In this document: one piece after another, positions 9,753-18,924 of the stretch
Numbering within the stretch: position 1 is the stretch's first letter
Layout: each line of letters begins with the position of its first letter
Origin: Paralithodes platypus
Lineage: Eukaryota; Arthropoda; Malacostraca; Decapoda; Lithodidae
NCBI GenBank assembly: GCA_032716605.1
Contig: CM064530.1
Span: 3,033,785 to 3,097,784, forward strand
DNA: 64,000 nucleotides
Direction of reading: 5' to 3'
Program-made: the position numbers and the translations under genes
The notes under the pieces: model-generated
Databases searched by the model: none
What the model was told of the DNA's origin: nothing
Seen by the model: only the letters and a program-made list of their open reading frames with translations

Positions 9753-10270
9753 ACGGTTGGATTCGTTACTTTTCTGTTATCTCGCCACCCACACCCACTA
9801 CACCCCGCCCAGGTCACCCATTTGTCCTGGTCATACCCGCCCATAGTCCGCCCACACCATGCCTTTGTCCCACCCACTAGAATAATTTATTACATTGGAA
9901 CTCATATCCACCCAGGCCCCCACCCACAGAGTAATTATTTGTTTATAGTTACACCAGCCGCATTTACATAAACATCCATCACCTACTTTTATCTTTTTTC
10001 TTTCTTTTGTATCCTAATACTCGCATCACTATCTACGTGACGGCAAATACATCCACACTTCCAATATACCTCAATCGTTACCCAAGTGATCCCAGTGCTA
10101 AACTTTCACTATCCACACCATAACACACTAGGCTATACTCTATTATAGGCTATTTAGGCCAAAAATAATCTCAAACCTCTATAACTCTGAAAGGACTAGA
10201 GCAAATAGACATACATTTCCACAACTATTCCCTGGACGGCTCCTCCCAAATGGTAGAAGTATTAGCTCGA
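9753..10270. other. No gene recognised
   Basis: C-rich (CCCACCC) near 9780-9930, then mixed sequence. 10140-10262 resembles half of the CTCAAAAGGACTAGAGCAAA foldback family seen at 22228 and 23615. Confidence 0.4.
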
Positions 10271-10279
10271 TTAGGCCTG

Positions 10280-10280
<1 letters not shown>

Positions 10281-10364
<84 letters not shown>
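10281..10364. repeat. (AT)n microsatellite
   Basis: About 42 AT dinucleotides. Confidence 0.97.
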
Positions 10365-10366
<2 letters not shown>

Positions 10367-10369
10367 CCT

Positions 10370-11230
10370 GTAGTTGAAGGCGTTAGTGATTTCCCGCTTG
10401 AATATAATGCTGACTATACTTCTTTACTCCATACTTGAATATAATGCAGACAATACTTCTATACTCCTCACAACTTCAACGAATCCACATCACTACTGTC
10501 ATGTCATTATTACCCCAGATGGCGCAATCGACACATTATCACACCATCCCGTATTGCACCATCATCATAACATATCCTCACTAGTCACCTTATCACAGAC
10601 TGTTCTCTGACCTTTGTGCCTCAGCTTAAAATACTGCATGTCATTACCCTTTATACTTAGTCTTTATTAGTTTCCCCCATCTCTGTATTAATCCCGTTTT
10701 CCTTCATACTGTAGTGTTTTCCTATAATTATCTTCTTGTTCTTCGTAATCGTTTTTGTCTCTTCCTTCTTCTGTTTCTCCTACTTTACCCATTTTATTCT
10801 ATGTACTATTTCGAGGCATTAAAGTTATCAAAATGTACGGTTTGTCTCACCTGTCCCATATTCATGCTGTAACGTCTTTATTATTATTGTTTTCATTCTC
10901 ACTAGCCTATTTATTTTATCCTTCATTTTGTAATATTTTCTTTTTATTCTTCCAATTATTTTCTTTTCTGTCTTCGTTTATTTCCCCTCTTCCTTACCCT
11001 TTCTTGGGTATCGGAATATTTCCCATTTTCTCTGCATCTTCCTCCCACTTAACATTATCCTTCAATGGTAGGCTATACTTTTCCCTTTTCCTAAAATGTT
11101 CCTTTTCCTTTCTTTTTGCTTGTTGGTTTCCTTCTCAGTTCGTCGCCTCCCACACCTTTCCCTCATCTTGTGCAGTAACTTGGCTAATACTATTTTATTC
11201 AACATCATCCTCTTCCCTCAGCACTTAACG
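10370..11230. other. T/C-rich DNA, no gene recognised
   Basis: The open frames at 10374-10610 and 10755-11228 have no recognisable domain, and their composition follows the T/C-rich base content. A short direct duplication of TTGAATATAATGC occurs at 10398 and 10435. Confidence 0.4.
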
Positions 11231-11237
11231 CTTGCCA

Positions 11238-11244
11238 GCCCCCC

Positions 11245-11292
<48 letters not shown>
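11238..11292. repeat. Poly-C followed by (CT)n
   Basis: About 17 C followed by about 18 CT dinucleotides. Confidence 0.95.
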
Positions 11293-11293
<1 letters not shown>

Positions 11294-11439
11294 GTTTCAT
11301 CACTACTCGTTATCTCCACCTTCGACATCCATATGTTTATCATTAAAATTATGTTATCTTTGTTCTTTGTTTATCTGATAATGTGTTTGGCACTTCTTAG
11401 TGGTATTATTGATTTCAGTATTTGAGGACGTGATTCTTT

Positions 11440-11620
11440 ATTATATTTTTATATCATTAGCCGATTTTACTCAGTTTAGAAAGGAATTGTGTGAATTCGA
11501 GATAATTGACATACCACTGATACTAAGACATCCTTCCTAAGCTGCTTAACATCAGCTAATGATAGGCTAACCAAAGTAAAATGTGAAATGGCGTCCTAAT
11601 TACTCAGAAGGTAAATATAT
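11440..11620. mobile_element. Degraded TTAA foldback MITE
   Basis: ATCATTAGCCGATTTTACTCAG and the mirrored CCTTCCTAAGCTGCTTAAC identify the family. Both termini are eroded. Confidence 0.45.
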
Positions 11621-11639
11621 TTGGTCTTTATCTTACCAA

Positions 11640-12570
11640 TTATATCCTATAATATTATCTAGACTATTTAATGATACTGTATAGGCCTAAGTGTTTTAAT
11701 CAAGTAACCCATGCTCATAAAACTTCTTTAGCCTCACATGTGATAACGCAAATAGCCATCATCCATTGATGAACGTAATTTAGCTTGCATTAAATTATAT
11801 AATGTAATAATCAATCTATAGAATAATACATTCATTAATAATATTTCATGGATATCATCCACTGATTGATAAATTTATATATAATTTGGTTTAAATTAGC
11901 TTATATTGTTTGATATTAATGTATAGGTTAATATAACATTGCATTCAAACATATTTTCCATGGATATACTAGCATTATGAAAACTAAGAATGACTAGGCC
12001 TATACCAGTGTGTTTTAGGGTACCGTATCTATAGTAACGTAATAAATATATTGTTTCTTTGCTAGACATTCTATTTTAGTTTTAAAATAATCTACCGGTA
12101 TTTTGTTTTGGCTGCAACATTATAATATTTCTATGGACCTCATTTCACTTGCCGGTATAGCCTAATCATTGGATGTCGTCAATATGCTCAATATTCGGAA
12201 TTTAATGTCCGTGCCACATGTAGGCCTACAGTACATTTATGTTTCTTTACCATTCTTGAGTAGGCTACACTCTATGGTCTTACATTTTCGAAGCAATTTA
12301 AAATTGATTCTAATCATAACATTAATTTCTTGGTGTCTGCATTTCTGAGATTCGTTTAGAACTTTAGATAGTTCGAACGTGGACCAGAATGACTGCCCCA
12401 AAGTGTATACCCCCTCGCTATGTCTGCCTTCATTATCTCTTTCACGCTTTCATAATCTTTATTTGTCTCCTAGTCTTCCATATTCACCAAAGCGAACACG
12501 ATTAGACCGTCTGACTTTGAAATATTTCGTCTGACATTGGCATGGAGAAAATAGATATACGTCAGCACAT
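11640..12570. other. AT-rich spacer, nothing recognised
   Basis: No ORF, SINE or inverted repeat that I can support. Confidence 0.4.
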
Positions 12571-12579
12571 ACACACCAC

Positions 12580-13410
12580 CTGAATCACTCCTCCCTCCAG
12601 TAAACCCCCCTCTCCCCAACGCTCCAACCGTCACACACACCACCACCATCTCCACCCTTCCACTTCGCTCCCCCTCCGTGCTTCGGAACTTCCCCACCAC
12701 CTCTACTCCACCCCCCCCCCACACACCACCACCACCCTTCCACTCCGCTCCCCCTTCCTGCTTCCCCACCTCCACCCAACACCACTTCTACTCCACCCCA
12801 CATACACACTACCATCTCCACCCTTTCACTCCACTTGCCTGCTTCCCCACCTCTACTCCACCCAACACCACCTCTACTCCACCCCACCCCACACACACAC
12901 CACCACCACCTCCACCCTTCCACTTCAATCCCCCTCCCTCCTTTCCCACCTCCTCCACCCCGCTACTCCTCCACTCCCCTTCCCCTCCACTCCCCTTCCC
13001 CTCCACTCCCCTTCCCTCTCTGCCTCCAAGACGACCGTTCCTGGAAATTGATGAAGGTTTAGAGGAAGTTATTTAGGGTTTGGGTGTAGGTAAAATGTAA
13101 CCTATTGCCGCAATCCAAGGTCCTCTCACCTTATCTACCTCCCCTGCCCCCACCTCCACAACCCATTATTCTTCTCGCTCCACCTCCTGCCTGCACCACC
13201 CCACCCACCCCTCCCCCTTTCCCTTCCACGTTCTCCATCACCCCTGCCCCACCTCCACAACTCTCCATTCTTCTCGCTCCCCCTTGCCTCCGCCTGCCTG
13301 CACCACCACACTCCCGTCTGCCCCCCACCCACCCCTCCCCCCTTTCCCTCCACCTCCTTCCCTGTCCGTCACTCCCTCTTCCACCTCCACTGTCTAGCCT
13401 ACACGCCAAG
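12580..13410. repeat. CCACC / CTCCACC low-complexity tract (two blocks)
   Basis: Blocks 12590-13020 and 13140-13410 consist of degenerate CCACCTCTACTCCACCC and CTCCACTCCCCTTCC repeats on the + strand, giving Gly/Trp/Arg-rich frames on the other strand and Pro/Ser/Thr frames on this one. A nearly pure purine/pyrimidine segment of this length can form triplex (H-DNA). Confidence 0.8.
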
Positions 13411-13459
13411 CCATTTTCCACCTCACCTCTCTTTGCTTGTTTATGTCGTGTCTGTTTTA

Positions 13460-14125
13460 GCCCCTTCACCACGGCGACGCCTTCTTACCTTTGATTTTGT
13501 TTAAAGCAAGACGATGTGTAGGCAATTTATGAAAGGTCTACTGTATGCTATTCAGATGGTTAATAGCCTGTGTATTTGTTTTTATAATTAATATTCATTA
13601 TTCAGTTAAAATATCTAAACCTTCCATCAGGTCTGTACAATTGCAATGTTTAGTAAGAGTACAAGTAATATTCCAACAATGGCTCTATCTTTAATAACCA
13701 ATCACTCAACGTGTCATTAAAAACACGATTCTTAAAATGCTCAAAATCCTTCTAACATCACTGAATCATTTATCAGTCCATATGGCCAACGATACAAAAT
13801 TCCCTGAAAGTCCAAAAAGAGTAGTTTTACCGCACGACAGGGAGCAAACCTACCTGGTCTATCAACATAATTAAGTTTCCTCTTTAGTGACAAAAAATGG
13901 GGTTCGAAATGACGAGGTATTGCAGCATATTACATAAACTCTTTCACTGCGATGTTGTTTTTGCCTTTTTTGTATTTGATACTAGATTTTATTCAGCTTA
14001 AGAGCCTTTCGGATGTCAATGTAGTTTATCATATGTTATAAGGTCTTTCAACGCGATTACTTCTGTATTTTAGTTATTAATATAAAATACAGCTGGAGTC
14101 ACATAAGTGGTCCCTAAGTGGTTAA
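13460..14125. mobile_element. Two degraded TTAA foldback MITEs
   Basis: The first (about 13460-13560) starts CCCCTTCACCACGGCGACGCC. The second (about 13937-14124) starts CTCTTTCACTGCGATGTTG and ends TAAGTGGTTAAGG. Between them, 13600-13930 shows nothing recognisable. Confidence 0.45.
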
Positions 14126-14257
14126 GGCCCCATTAATTGCTCTTTCCATTCACATATGCATAGCCTACGTGAGTTGCAGTTGGGATGTGTGTACATGCTT
14201 AGATTGATATGCAGGATTCGAAGTTGCATAATAAATCTTAGGCAGTGTCCACCAACC

Positions 14258-14405
14258 TTTAACTGTCTTCGTGGTGCGATGTATAAGGTGTTGATTTTCG
14301 GTGTGAGCATCCTGGGTTCGAGTCCACGGACTGCCACATGTGTTTGGAAACTTCATTAATCGATTTTAGGAGTATGGTTGGTTGTTGGAAGGAACATAAT
14401 AATAT
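14258..14405 (+). repeat. tRNA-derived SINE
   Basis: A tRNA-like head starting TTTAACTGTCTTCGTGGTGCG, with A-box-like GTGGTGCGATG and B-box GGTTCGAGTCC, then the family tail CATTAATCGATTTTAGGAGTA and TTGGTTGTTGG. Transcribable by RNA polymerase III in principle. The cloverleaf is not intact, so it is not a functional tRNA. Confidence 0.75.
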
Positions 14406-14562
14406 ATATATACTGTGCATATATAGACTATTCCTGTAAAGCTAATGTCATTGATTTGTTTTCTTTGAATGCATTTTTCATTATCTGTTTTAGTGTGCAT
14501 TATTTATATAAACAAAAATACTATTATTATTACTAGATTTTAATTATACCTTTTGTTTGCAG

Positions 14563-14713
14563 GTTGTTTGCCGAGGCTAGTTAAAATAAGACTTCGGAGG
14601 CTATCAACCCTTCTGGATTATTAGGCCACCACACTGCAAGTCCAGTGCATTTTCTGGACTGGAGAGAACCCCAGTCCCGTCCGAGCTTAACAAGTGATAC
14701 CAAGCTGAAGGCG
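14563..14713 (+). ncRNA. Exon-like segment upstream of mir-125
   Basis: Acceptor ACCTTTTGTTTGCAG at 14548-14562 and a weaker donor GGCG/GTAATT at 14713/14714. No coding frame. It contains a self-complementary stretch (AAGTCCAG, then TTTCTGGACTGGAG). Candidate internal exon of the mir-125 host transcript. Evidence is splice-site resemblance only. Confidence 0.25.
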
Positions 14714-14979
14714 GTAATTCGAGGATGCAGTGGATTTAATCATATTGTCACCCCAAGTTCCCATCCTTCGCTGTTCAACACTTCATAAGATAAGTGCCTC
14801 TAACACCCCTTCCCTCCTCCCCTTATAACACATTCTCTCTCTCTCTCGCTGCTCAAGTACCTCATAAGTGCCCCCACCTCCCCTTTAACACAATCTGACC
14901 CGACGTGTTGTGGATTATGATATTTTGTTAAATAATTATTGAGGATTCTGCTTGCGTTTGCCATTCTTGAGCAATGTAT

Positions 14980-15145
14980 TAAAGTTTGTCACTTGGGCTA
15001 ACTAAGCTCGCTATTGCTTGCCTAGAAAAAAGTCGGCACTTGAATGGAGTTAGTGTTATTATCGTCAAGCTAATGGGGTGTAACTTCTTAACATCTCCAA
15101 ATTACTTGAGCGAAGCAGGAGAGGTTAAAAAAGACCCCCCCCCCC
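14980..15145. repeat. Fragment of the 'CTCGCTATTGCTTGCC' dispersed repeat
   Basis: Shares CTCGCTATTGCTTGCCTAG, then GGCACTTGAATGG and a following poly-C block with the foldback family at 470-800 and with the heads of the 48-55 kb array. Confidence 0.4.
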
Positions 15146-15569
15146 TTCCCGAACCAAACCTCGTTAAACAGCTACTGACGAATGTTTCTGAGCTCTTGTG
15201 ATTTTCTTTATGAAAATATATCAATTTGAATTTATGTTCATATAAAGTTGGATAATATATTAATAAGTGCCTAATCTGCATTTATTAATATACTGTATAG
15301 CTGCTTTGATCTGAACGTCAATCTAGATTGATATGTATTCGTAATGAAAATTGCAAGAGCTCACGAACAATTGTCAGTAGCTGTACCTGCGAGGCGCTTT
15401 CTTTAAGTCCTATATAAACTCAAGTAAAGTATATTGTGTTGCTAGTGCGAGGCCACGTTCTTATCACAGGAAGTCCATCCGAGAGAGACCCTATAGTAAC
15501 AGAGATCGGCCAACCTCCGCCATCTTGGTGCCACGGGTGATATTCTCGGTGACCAGACAACTAAACCAG

Positions 15570-15665
15570 TAGAACATTTCAACCAGTACCAAATCAACCA
15601 ATTCGGTTAGGTTAGGTTAGTACTATATTTTGGCACTGGTTGAAATGGTCTACTGGTTGAGATGT
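15570..15665. repeat. Inverted repeat around a TTAGG-like run
   Basis: CAACCAGTACCAAA and TTTGGCACTGGTTG flank GGTTAGGTTAGGTTAG (15604-15619), about three units of the arthropod telomere motif TTAGG. It abuts the minisatellite that follows. Confidence 0.55.
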
Positions 15666-15669
15666 CCAG

Positions 15670-16496
15670 GAACCGATATTCTCCTCTCCTTACACTCGGA
15701 TATCCAGTGTCCGGGAAACGATATTCTCCTCTCCTTACACTCGGATATCCAGTGTTCGATAACTAGATATTCTCCTCTCCTTACACTCGGATATCCAGTG
15801 TCCGGGAACCGATATTTTCCTCTCCTTACACTCGGATATCCAGTGTTCGATAACTAGATATTCTCCTCTCCTTACACTCGGATATCCAGTGTCCGGGAGC
15901 CGATATTCTCCTCTCCTTACACTCGGATATCCAGTGTCCGGGAACCGATATTCTTCTCTCCTTACACTCGGATATCCAGTGTTCGATAACTAGATATTCT
16001 CCTCTCCTTACACTCGGATATCCAGTGTCCGGGAACCGATATTCTCCTCTCCTTACACTCGGATATCCAGTGTTCGATAACTAGATATTCTCCTCTCCTT
16101 ACACTCGGATATCCAGTGTCCGGGAACCGATATTCTCCTCTCCTTACACTCGGATATCCAGTGTTCGATAACTAGATATTCTCCTCTCCTTACACTCGGA
16201 TATCCAGTGTCCGGGAACCGATATTCTCCTCTCCTTACACTCGGATATCCAGTGTTCGATAACCGATATTCTCCTCTCCTTACACTCGGATATCCAGTGT
16301 CCGGGAACCGATATTCTCCTCTCCTTACACTCGGATATCCAGTGTCCGGGAACCGATATTCTCCTCTCCTTACACTCGGATATCCAGTGTTCGATAACTA
16401 GATATTCTCCTCTCCTTACACTCGGATATCCAGTGTCCGGGAACCGATATTCTCCTCTCCTTACACTCGGATATCCAGTGTTCGATAACTAGATAT
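15670..16496. repeat. 45/46-bp minisatellite with two alternating unit types
   Basis: About 18 head-to-tail copies of GATATTCTCCTCTCCTTACA, then CTCGGATATCCAGTG, plus a variable junction. Type A ends TCCGGGAACC (45 bp) and type B ends TTCGATAACTA (46 bp). A and B mostly alternate, giving a 91-bp higher-order period. Units are almost identical, so expansion is recent. Frames across it are read-through. It lies about 1.7 kb upstream of mir-125. Confidence 0.95.
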
Positions 16497-16508
16497 AACA
16501 TTTTAGTC

Positions 16509-16660
16509 ATGTACTTGACCTTTAACTGTCTTGATGGTGTAATGGTTAGAGTTTTTAAGATCTGTATGTGGTAACCCAGGTTCGAATCCCGGGAGGATGA
16601 CATGCTTTTATTCATTTCATTGGGAGGTGTTTGGTATTGGGAGTGAAATTAATAAATTTG
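16509..16660 (+). repeat. tRNA-derived SINE
   Basis: Head TTTAACTGTCTTGATGGTGT with A-box TGGTGTAATGG (16535-16545) and B-box GGTTCGAATCC (16579-16589), then tail TTCATTGGGAGGTGTTTGG and GTGAAATTAATAAA. It directly abuts the minisatellite. Confidence 0.85.
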
Positions 16661-16805
16661 ATTACTCGGATATCTGCATAGCCTAGCCTACTCATATTAA
16701 ACACTTGGTAATACTGGTACAGATATTTCGATTGTTCCTTGGATATACATTCTACATTATCAAAAATCAAATAAAACCTCTTTGTTTGGGTAATTTCATG
16801 TCATC

Positions 16806-16950
16806 ACCAACCAACCAATTAACTTGCAAATACACCTAATTAATGAAATCAATGAAATTAATGAATACATGTGGTACTCCAAGGATTCGAACCTAGGATA
16901 TTCACACCGAAATTCAGCTCACTAACCATTACCCTATCAAGACAGTTCTC
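16806..16950 (-). repeat. tRNA-derived SINE, reverse orientation
   Basis: The reverse complement holds AACTGTCTTGATAGGGTAATG and B-box GGTTCGAATCC. The tail region ACATGTGGTACTCCAAGG (read on +) and CCAACCAACCAATTAA match the other copies. Opposed to the SINE at 16509, so the two could form a hairpin in a transcript. Confidence 0.8.
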
Positions 16951-17253
16951 TCTGACTCGTAGCCATAGGTCCTTCATAAATCGTCTAATTTCAACAAAGA
17001 AAAGGCAATAAAGCTTTATTGTAGTGAAAAGGCTAGCCCAAAATAGAGATTTGTTGAATTTTACTGTGAAATAATAATAACCGTACAATCTAAGACATAA
17101 ATCCTGGCACAATATGAACCCTCAAACAGCAAAACAAACTTCCGAAATGTAAATATGAGAAGAACATTAGGTAAAGAATTAATGAGATTAGGTAAGATTC
17201 GATTCAGTTTGAAATAGCTTTGAATATGTAAGGTCACGATGTATGTCCTAGAG

Positions 17254-18060
17254 CAGGGGTTCCCAACCTCTTTGTTCCTCTGTACCACTTCGGCATTCTG
17301 ATAGGTACCCATGTAGGCTACCCCTAACAATTTAGGATAAAAATTTATAAAATTATGTTAATTTTATATTATTTTATTATGAAATATGTATGTGTAGACT
17401 GCATAGGGATCTTAGTATTGATATTATCAATAATCTGAACTCAGTGACTTTATAAAATATTTTGATCTGTCACATACTCTTACATTATCGGGCGGTACTG
17501 CCGCTGTCTCGAATTGGTATACATACCTGATTGTTTTACGTCCAATACAGATTGTGGGCCGCAGAAAGTCACATAATAGTGAAAAAAATGGAATAGTAAC
17601 CTCACTGATATAATTTTAAGGGAAGAATGTAGTATCCGGGTGTACGGTCCGACGGTCGTCATGTTTACATAGGTCGATCGCTCGTGGTTAAGTTCCAGTA
17701 TAATTTTTCTGTTATTTGACCCCTGCTGGCAATATATATGATGATGATGACAATATGTCATGGGGGGTGAGGGGGGCAAAGCCCCCCTTCAACCTATTTT
17801 TGTATCCCACGGCCGTCAAAATAGACGGGAACATGATTGTGAGTGTCCACCTACTGTAAGGTGGGCGGTCCACCCGGTAACTACATTGTTGCCAATTTTA
17901 ATATAAGTTTTGCTTACTGAAATGAGGAAATTGATAAAAACACAACTTTGTGCATTCTGCCTGAAGATTAGAACACTATGTTTTGTACACTATGGTTATT
18001 CTCTCAGACCCCTATGTACCCCCTGAGAAGTGCAAATGTACCCCAGGTTGGGAACCCTTG
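17254..18060. mobile_element. hAT-type non-autonomous element with perfect 8-bp target duplication
   Basis: Termini are CAGGGGTTCCCAACCT at the left and AGGTTGGGAACCCTTG at the right, flanked by identical TCCTAGAG octamers (17246-17253 and 18061-18068). CAGGGGTTC-type ends and 8-bp duplications are diagnostic for the hAT superfamily. The 807-bp body encodes no transposase, and a foldback element (about 17620-17880) has inserted in it. Its right end lies about 155 nt upstream of the mir-125 hairpin and about 75 nt upstream of the likely 3' splice site before mir-125, so it sits in the proximal intron of the presumed host transcript. Confidence 0.93.
17620..17880. mobile_element. Foldback element (GATGTAGTATCCGGGCGTAC family) nested in the hAT element
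   Basis: Left part GTAGTATCCGGGTGTACGG and GTCATGTTTACATAGG. Centre CCCCTGCTGGCAATATATATG, ATGATGATGAC and a C-rich GGGGGGCAAAGCCCCCC palindrome. Right part GTCAAAATAGACGGGAACA. Other copies are at 37080, 37480, 41335 and 44460. Non-coding. Confidence 0.8.
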
Positions 18061-18144
18061 TCCTAGAGTGTACAAAATAGGTGTTCTCTCTATTATTTGC
18101 CATATCTAAGCTCCGGATTAACCATTTCTTTTCTTCTTTCACAG

Positions 18145-18310
18145 ACCCGGCATATGAAACCCTCCAGATTTACCAGATGCCCCGCCGTCCTCCCTCTCTC
18201 TACCCTCCCAGAGCGCCCGTCCTCCGTTCCCTGAGACCCTTTCTTGTGAAGGACGGTTCTCACAAGCAAGGTGGCTCAGGCATGGATGGCGGGTACAGTC
18301 GTCAATAGAG
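18145..18310 (+). ncRNA. Exon-like segment that contains mir-125
   Basis: A strong pyrimidine tract TTTCTTTTCTTCTTTCACAG (18125-18144) forms a consensus 3' splice site 71 nt before the mir-125 hairpin. The downstream segment is C-rich and lacks a clear donor, so mir-125 may lie in the last exon of its host RNA rather than in an intron. The 3' end is not defined, and the end coordinate is nominal. Confidence 0.4.
18216..18293 (+). ncRNA. mir-125: pre-miR-125 (lin-4 family) microRNA hairpin
   Basis: The 5p arm at 18228-18249 is TCCCTGAGACCC, then TTTCTTGTGA. It equals canonical miR-125 except for TT in place of AA at mature positions 14-15. The seed CCCTGAG is intact. The 3p arm (about 18262-18283) pairs as TCACAAG against CTTGTGA, AAGG against CCTT and CTCAG against CTGAG, around a 10-nt loop. 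Outer pairing CCCG (18216-18219) with CGGG (18290-18293) extends the stem. The star-arm AAGG matches the changed bases, so the hairpin is preserved. miR-125/lin-4 is the temporal partner of let-7, and here it lies 13.7 kb from let-7 on the same strand. Confidence 0.95.
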
Positions 18311-18386
18311 AGGAGAGGGAGGGAATCATCACAAAGATCTATATTTACTTTGGTGGATCAAGACCAGATGGATACTGAATGAAGCA

Positions 18387-18535
18387 TTAACTGTCTTCGT
18401 AGCGCAGTGGATAAATGCACTGAATTTCGGTGTGACCATCCTAGGTTCGAATCCCTGGACTGCCACATGTATTTGTTGATTTCAGTAATTGAGTTTAGGA
18501 GTAAAGTCGGTTGGTGGAGGTAACCTAATAATACA
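18387..18535 (+). repeat. tRNA-derived SINE just downstream of mir-125
   Basis: TTAACTGTCTTCGTAGCGCAG with A-box TAGCGCAGTGG and B-box GGTTCGAATCC, then GACTGCCACATGTATTTG and TTGAGTTTAGGAGTAAAG. It starts 94 nt after the mir-125 hairpin, on the same strand. Confidence 0.85.
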
Positions 18536-18599
18536 AAGAATAACATTCAGTAACTGATCAACATCCACTAGTCCAACACAAGGACACATGGTTAAGGGT

Positions 18600-18900
18600 A
18601 GGAATGGGTACCTGTAGAATTGACAAGTGATAAATTATGTGTGTATTACTCGGCTACGAATGCTCTCATATGATTGTGTTCTTTTATTTAATAATTTTCA
18701 TTTTTAGTAAACGTTGTTTCCACATAGCGATTTTGATAATTTAATTTGACTTTATATTGTCCTTGTCCCAATTTTGGTTTGTTTAGTTTGCAAGTTTTAC
18801 ATTTTAATATGGGGATTTGAGGCAAGAAATTTATCTAGGTAACCCTTGAAATTTTGTTAGGCCTGGACTCAAATATTTTGTGTTATGCGAATTGTACTAT
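18600..18900 (-). repeat. Fragment of the 'TGTAAAACTTGCAAAATAAAC' repeat
   Basis: On the + strand AACGTTGTTTCCACATAGCG, then TTTGGTTTGTTTAG and TTGCAAGTTTTACATTTTA. It is the reverse of the copies at 22460, 25120, 26270 and 55800 and also occurs near 28290 and inside each unit of the 48-55 kb array. Confidence 0.6.
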
Positions 18901-18924
18901 ATAAACGCATAGCTATTCTGTTTA

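Noticed and set aside
12470..13494. Gly/Trp/Arg-rich frames on the - strand and Pro/Thr-rich frames on the + strand
   Set aside because: Both strands are open because of CCACC repeats. Not a glycine-rich protein gene.
15630..16496. Regular repeats with alternating segments, CRISPR-like at first sight
   Set aside because: The 45-bp units have no unique spacers and the genome is eukaryotic. It is a minisatellite.
16509..16600. tRNA gene from the A-box and B-box
   Set aside because: The cloverleaf is broken, the sequence continues into a SINE tail, and many copies occur.
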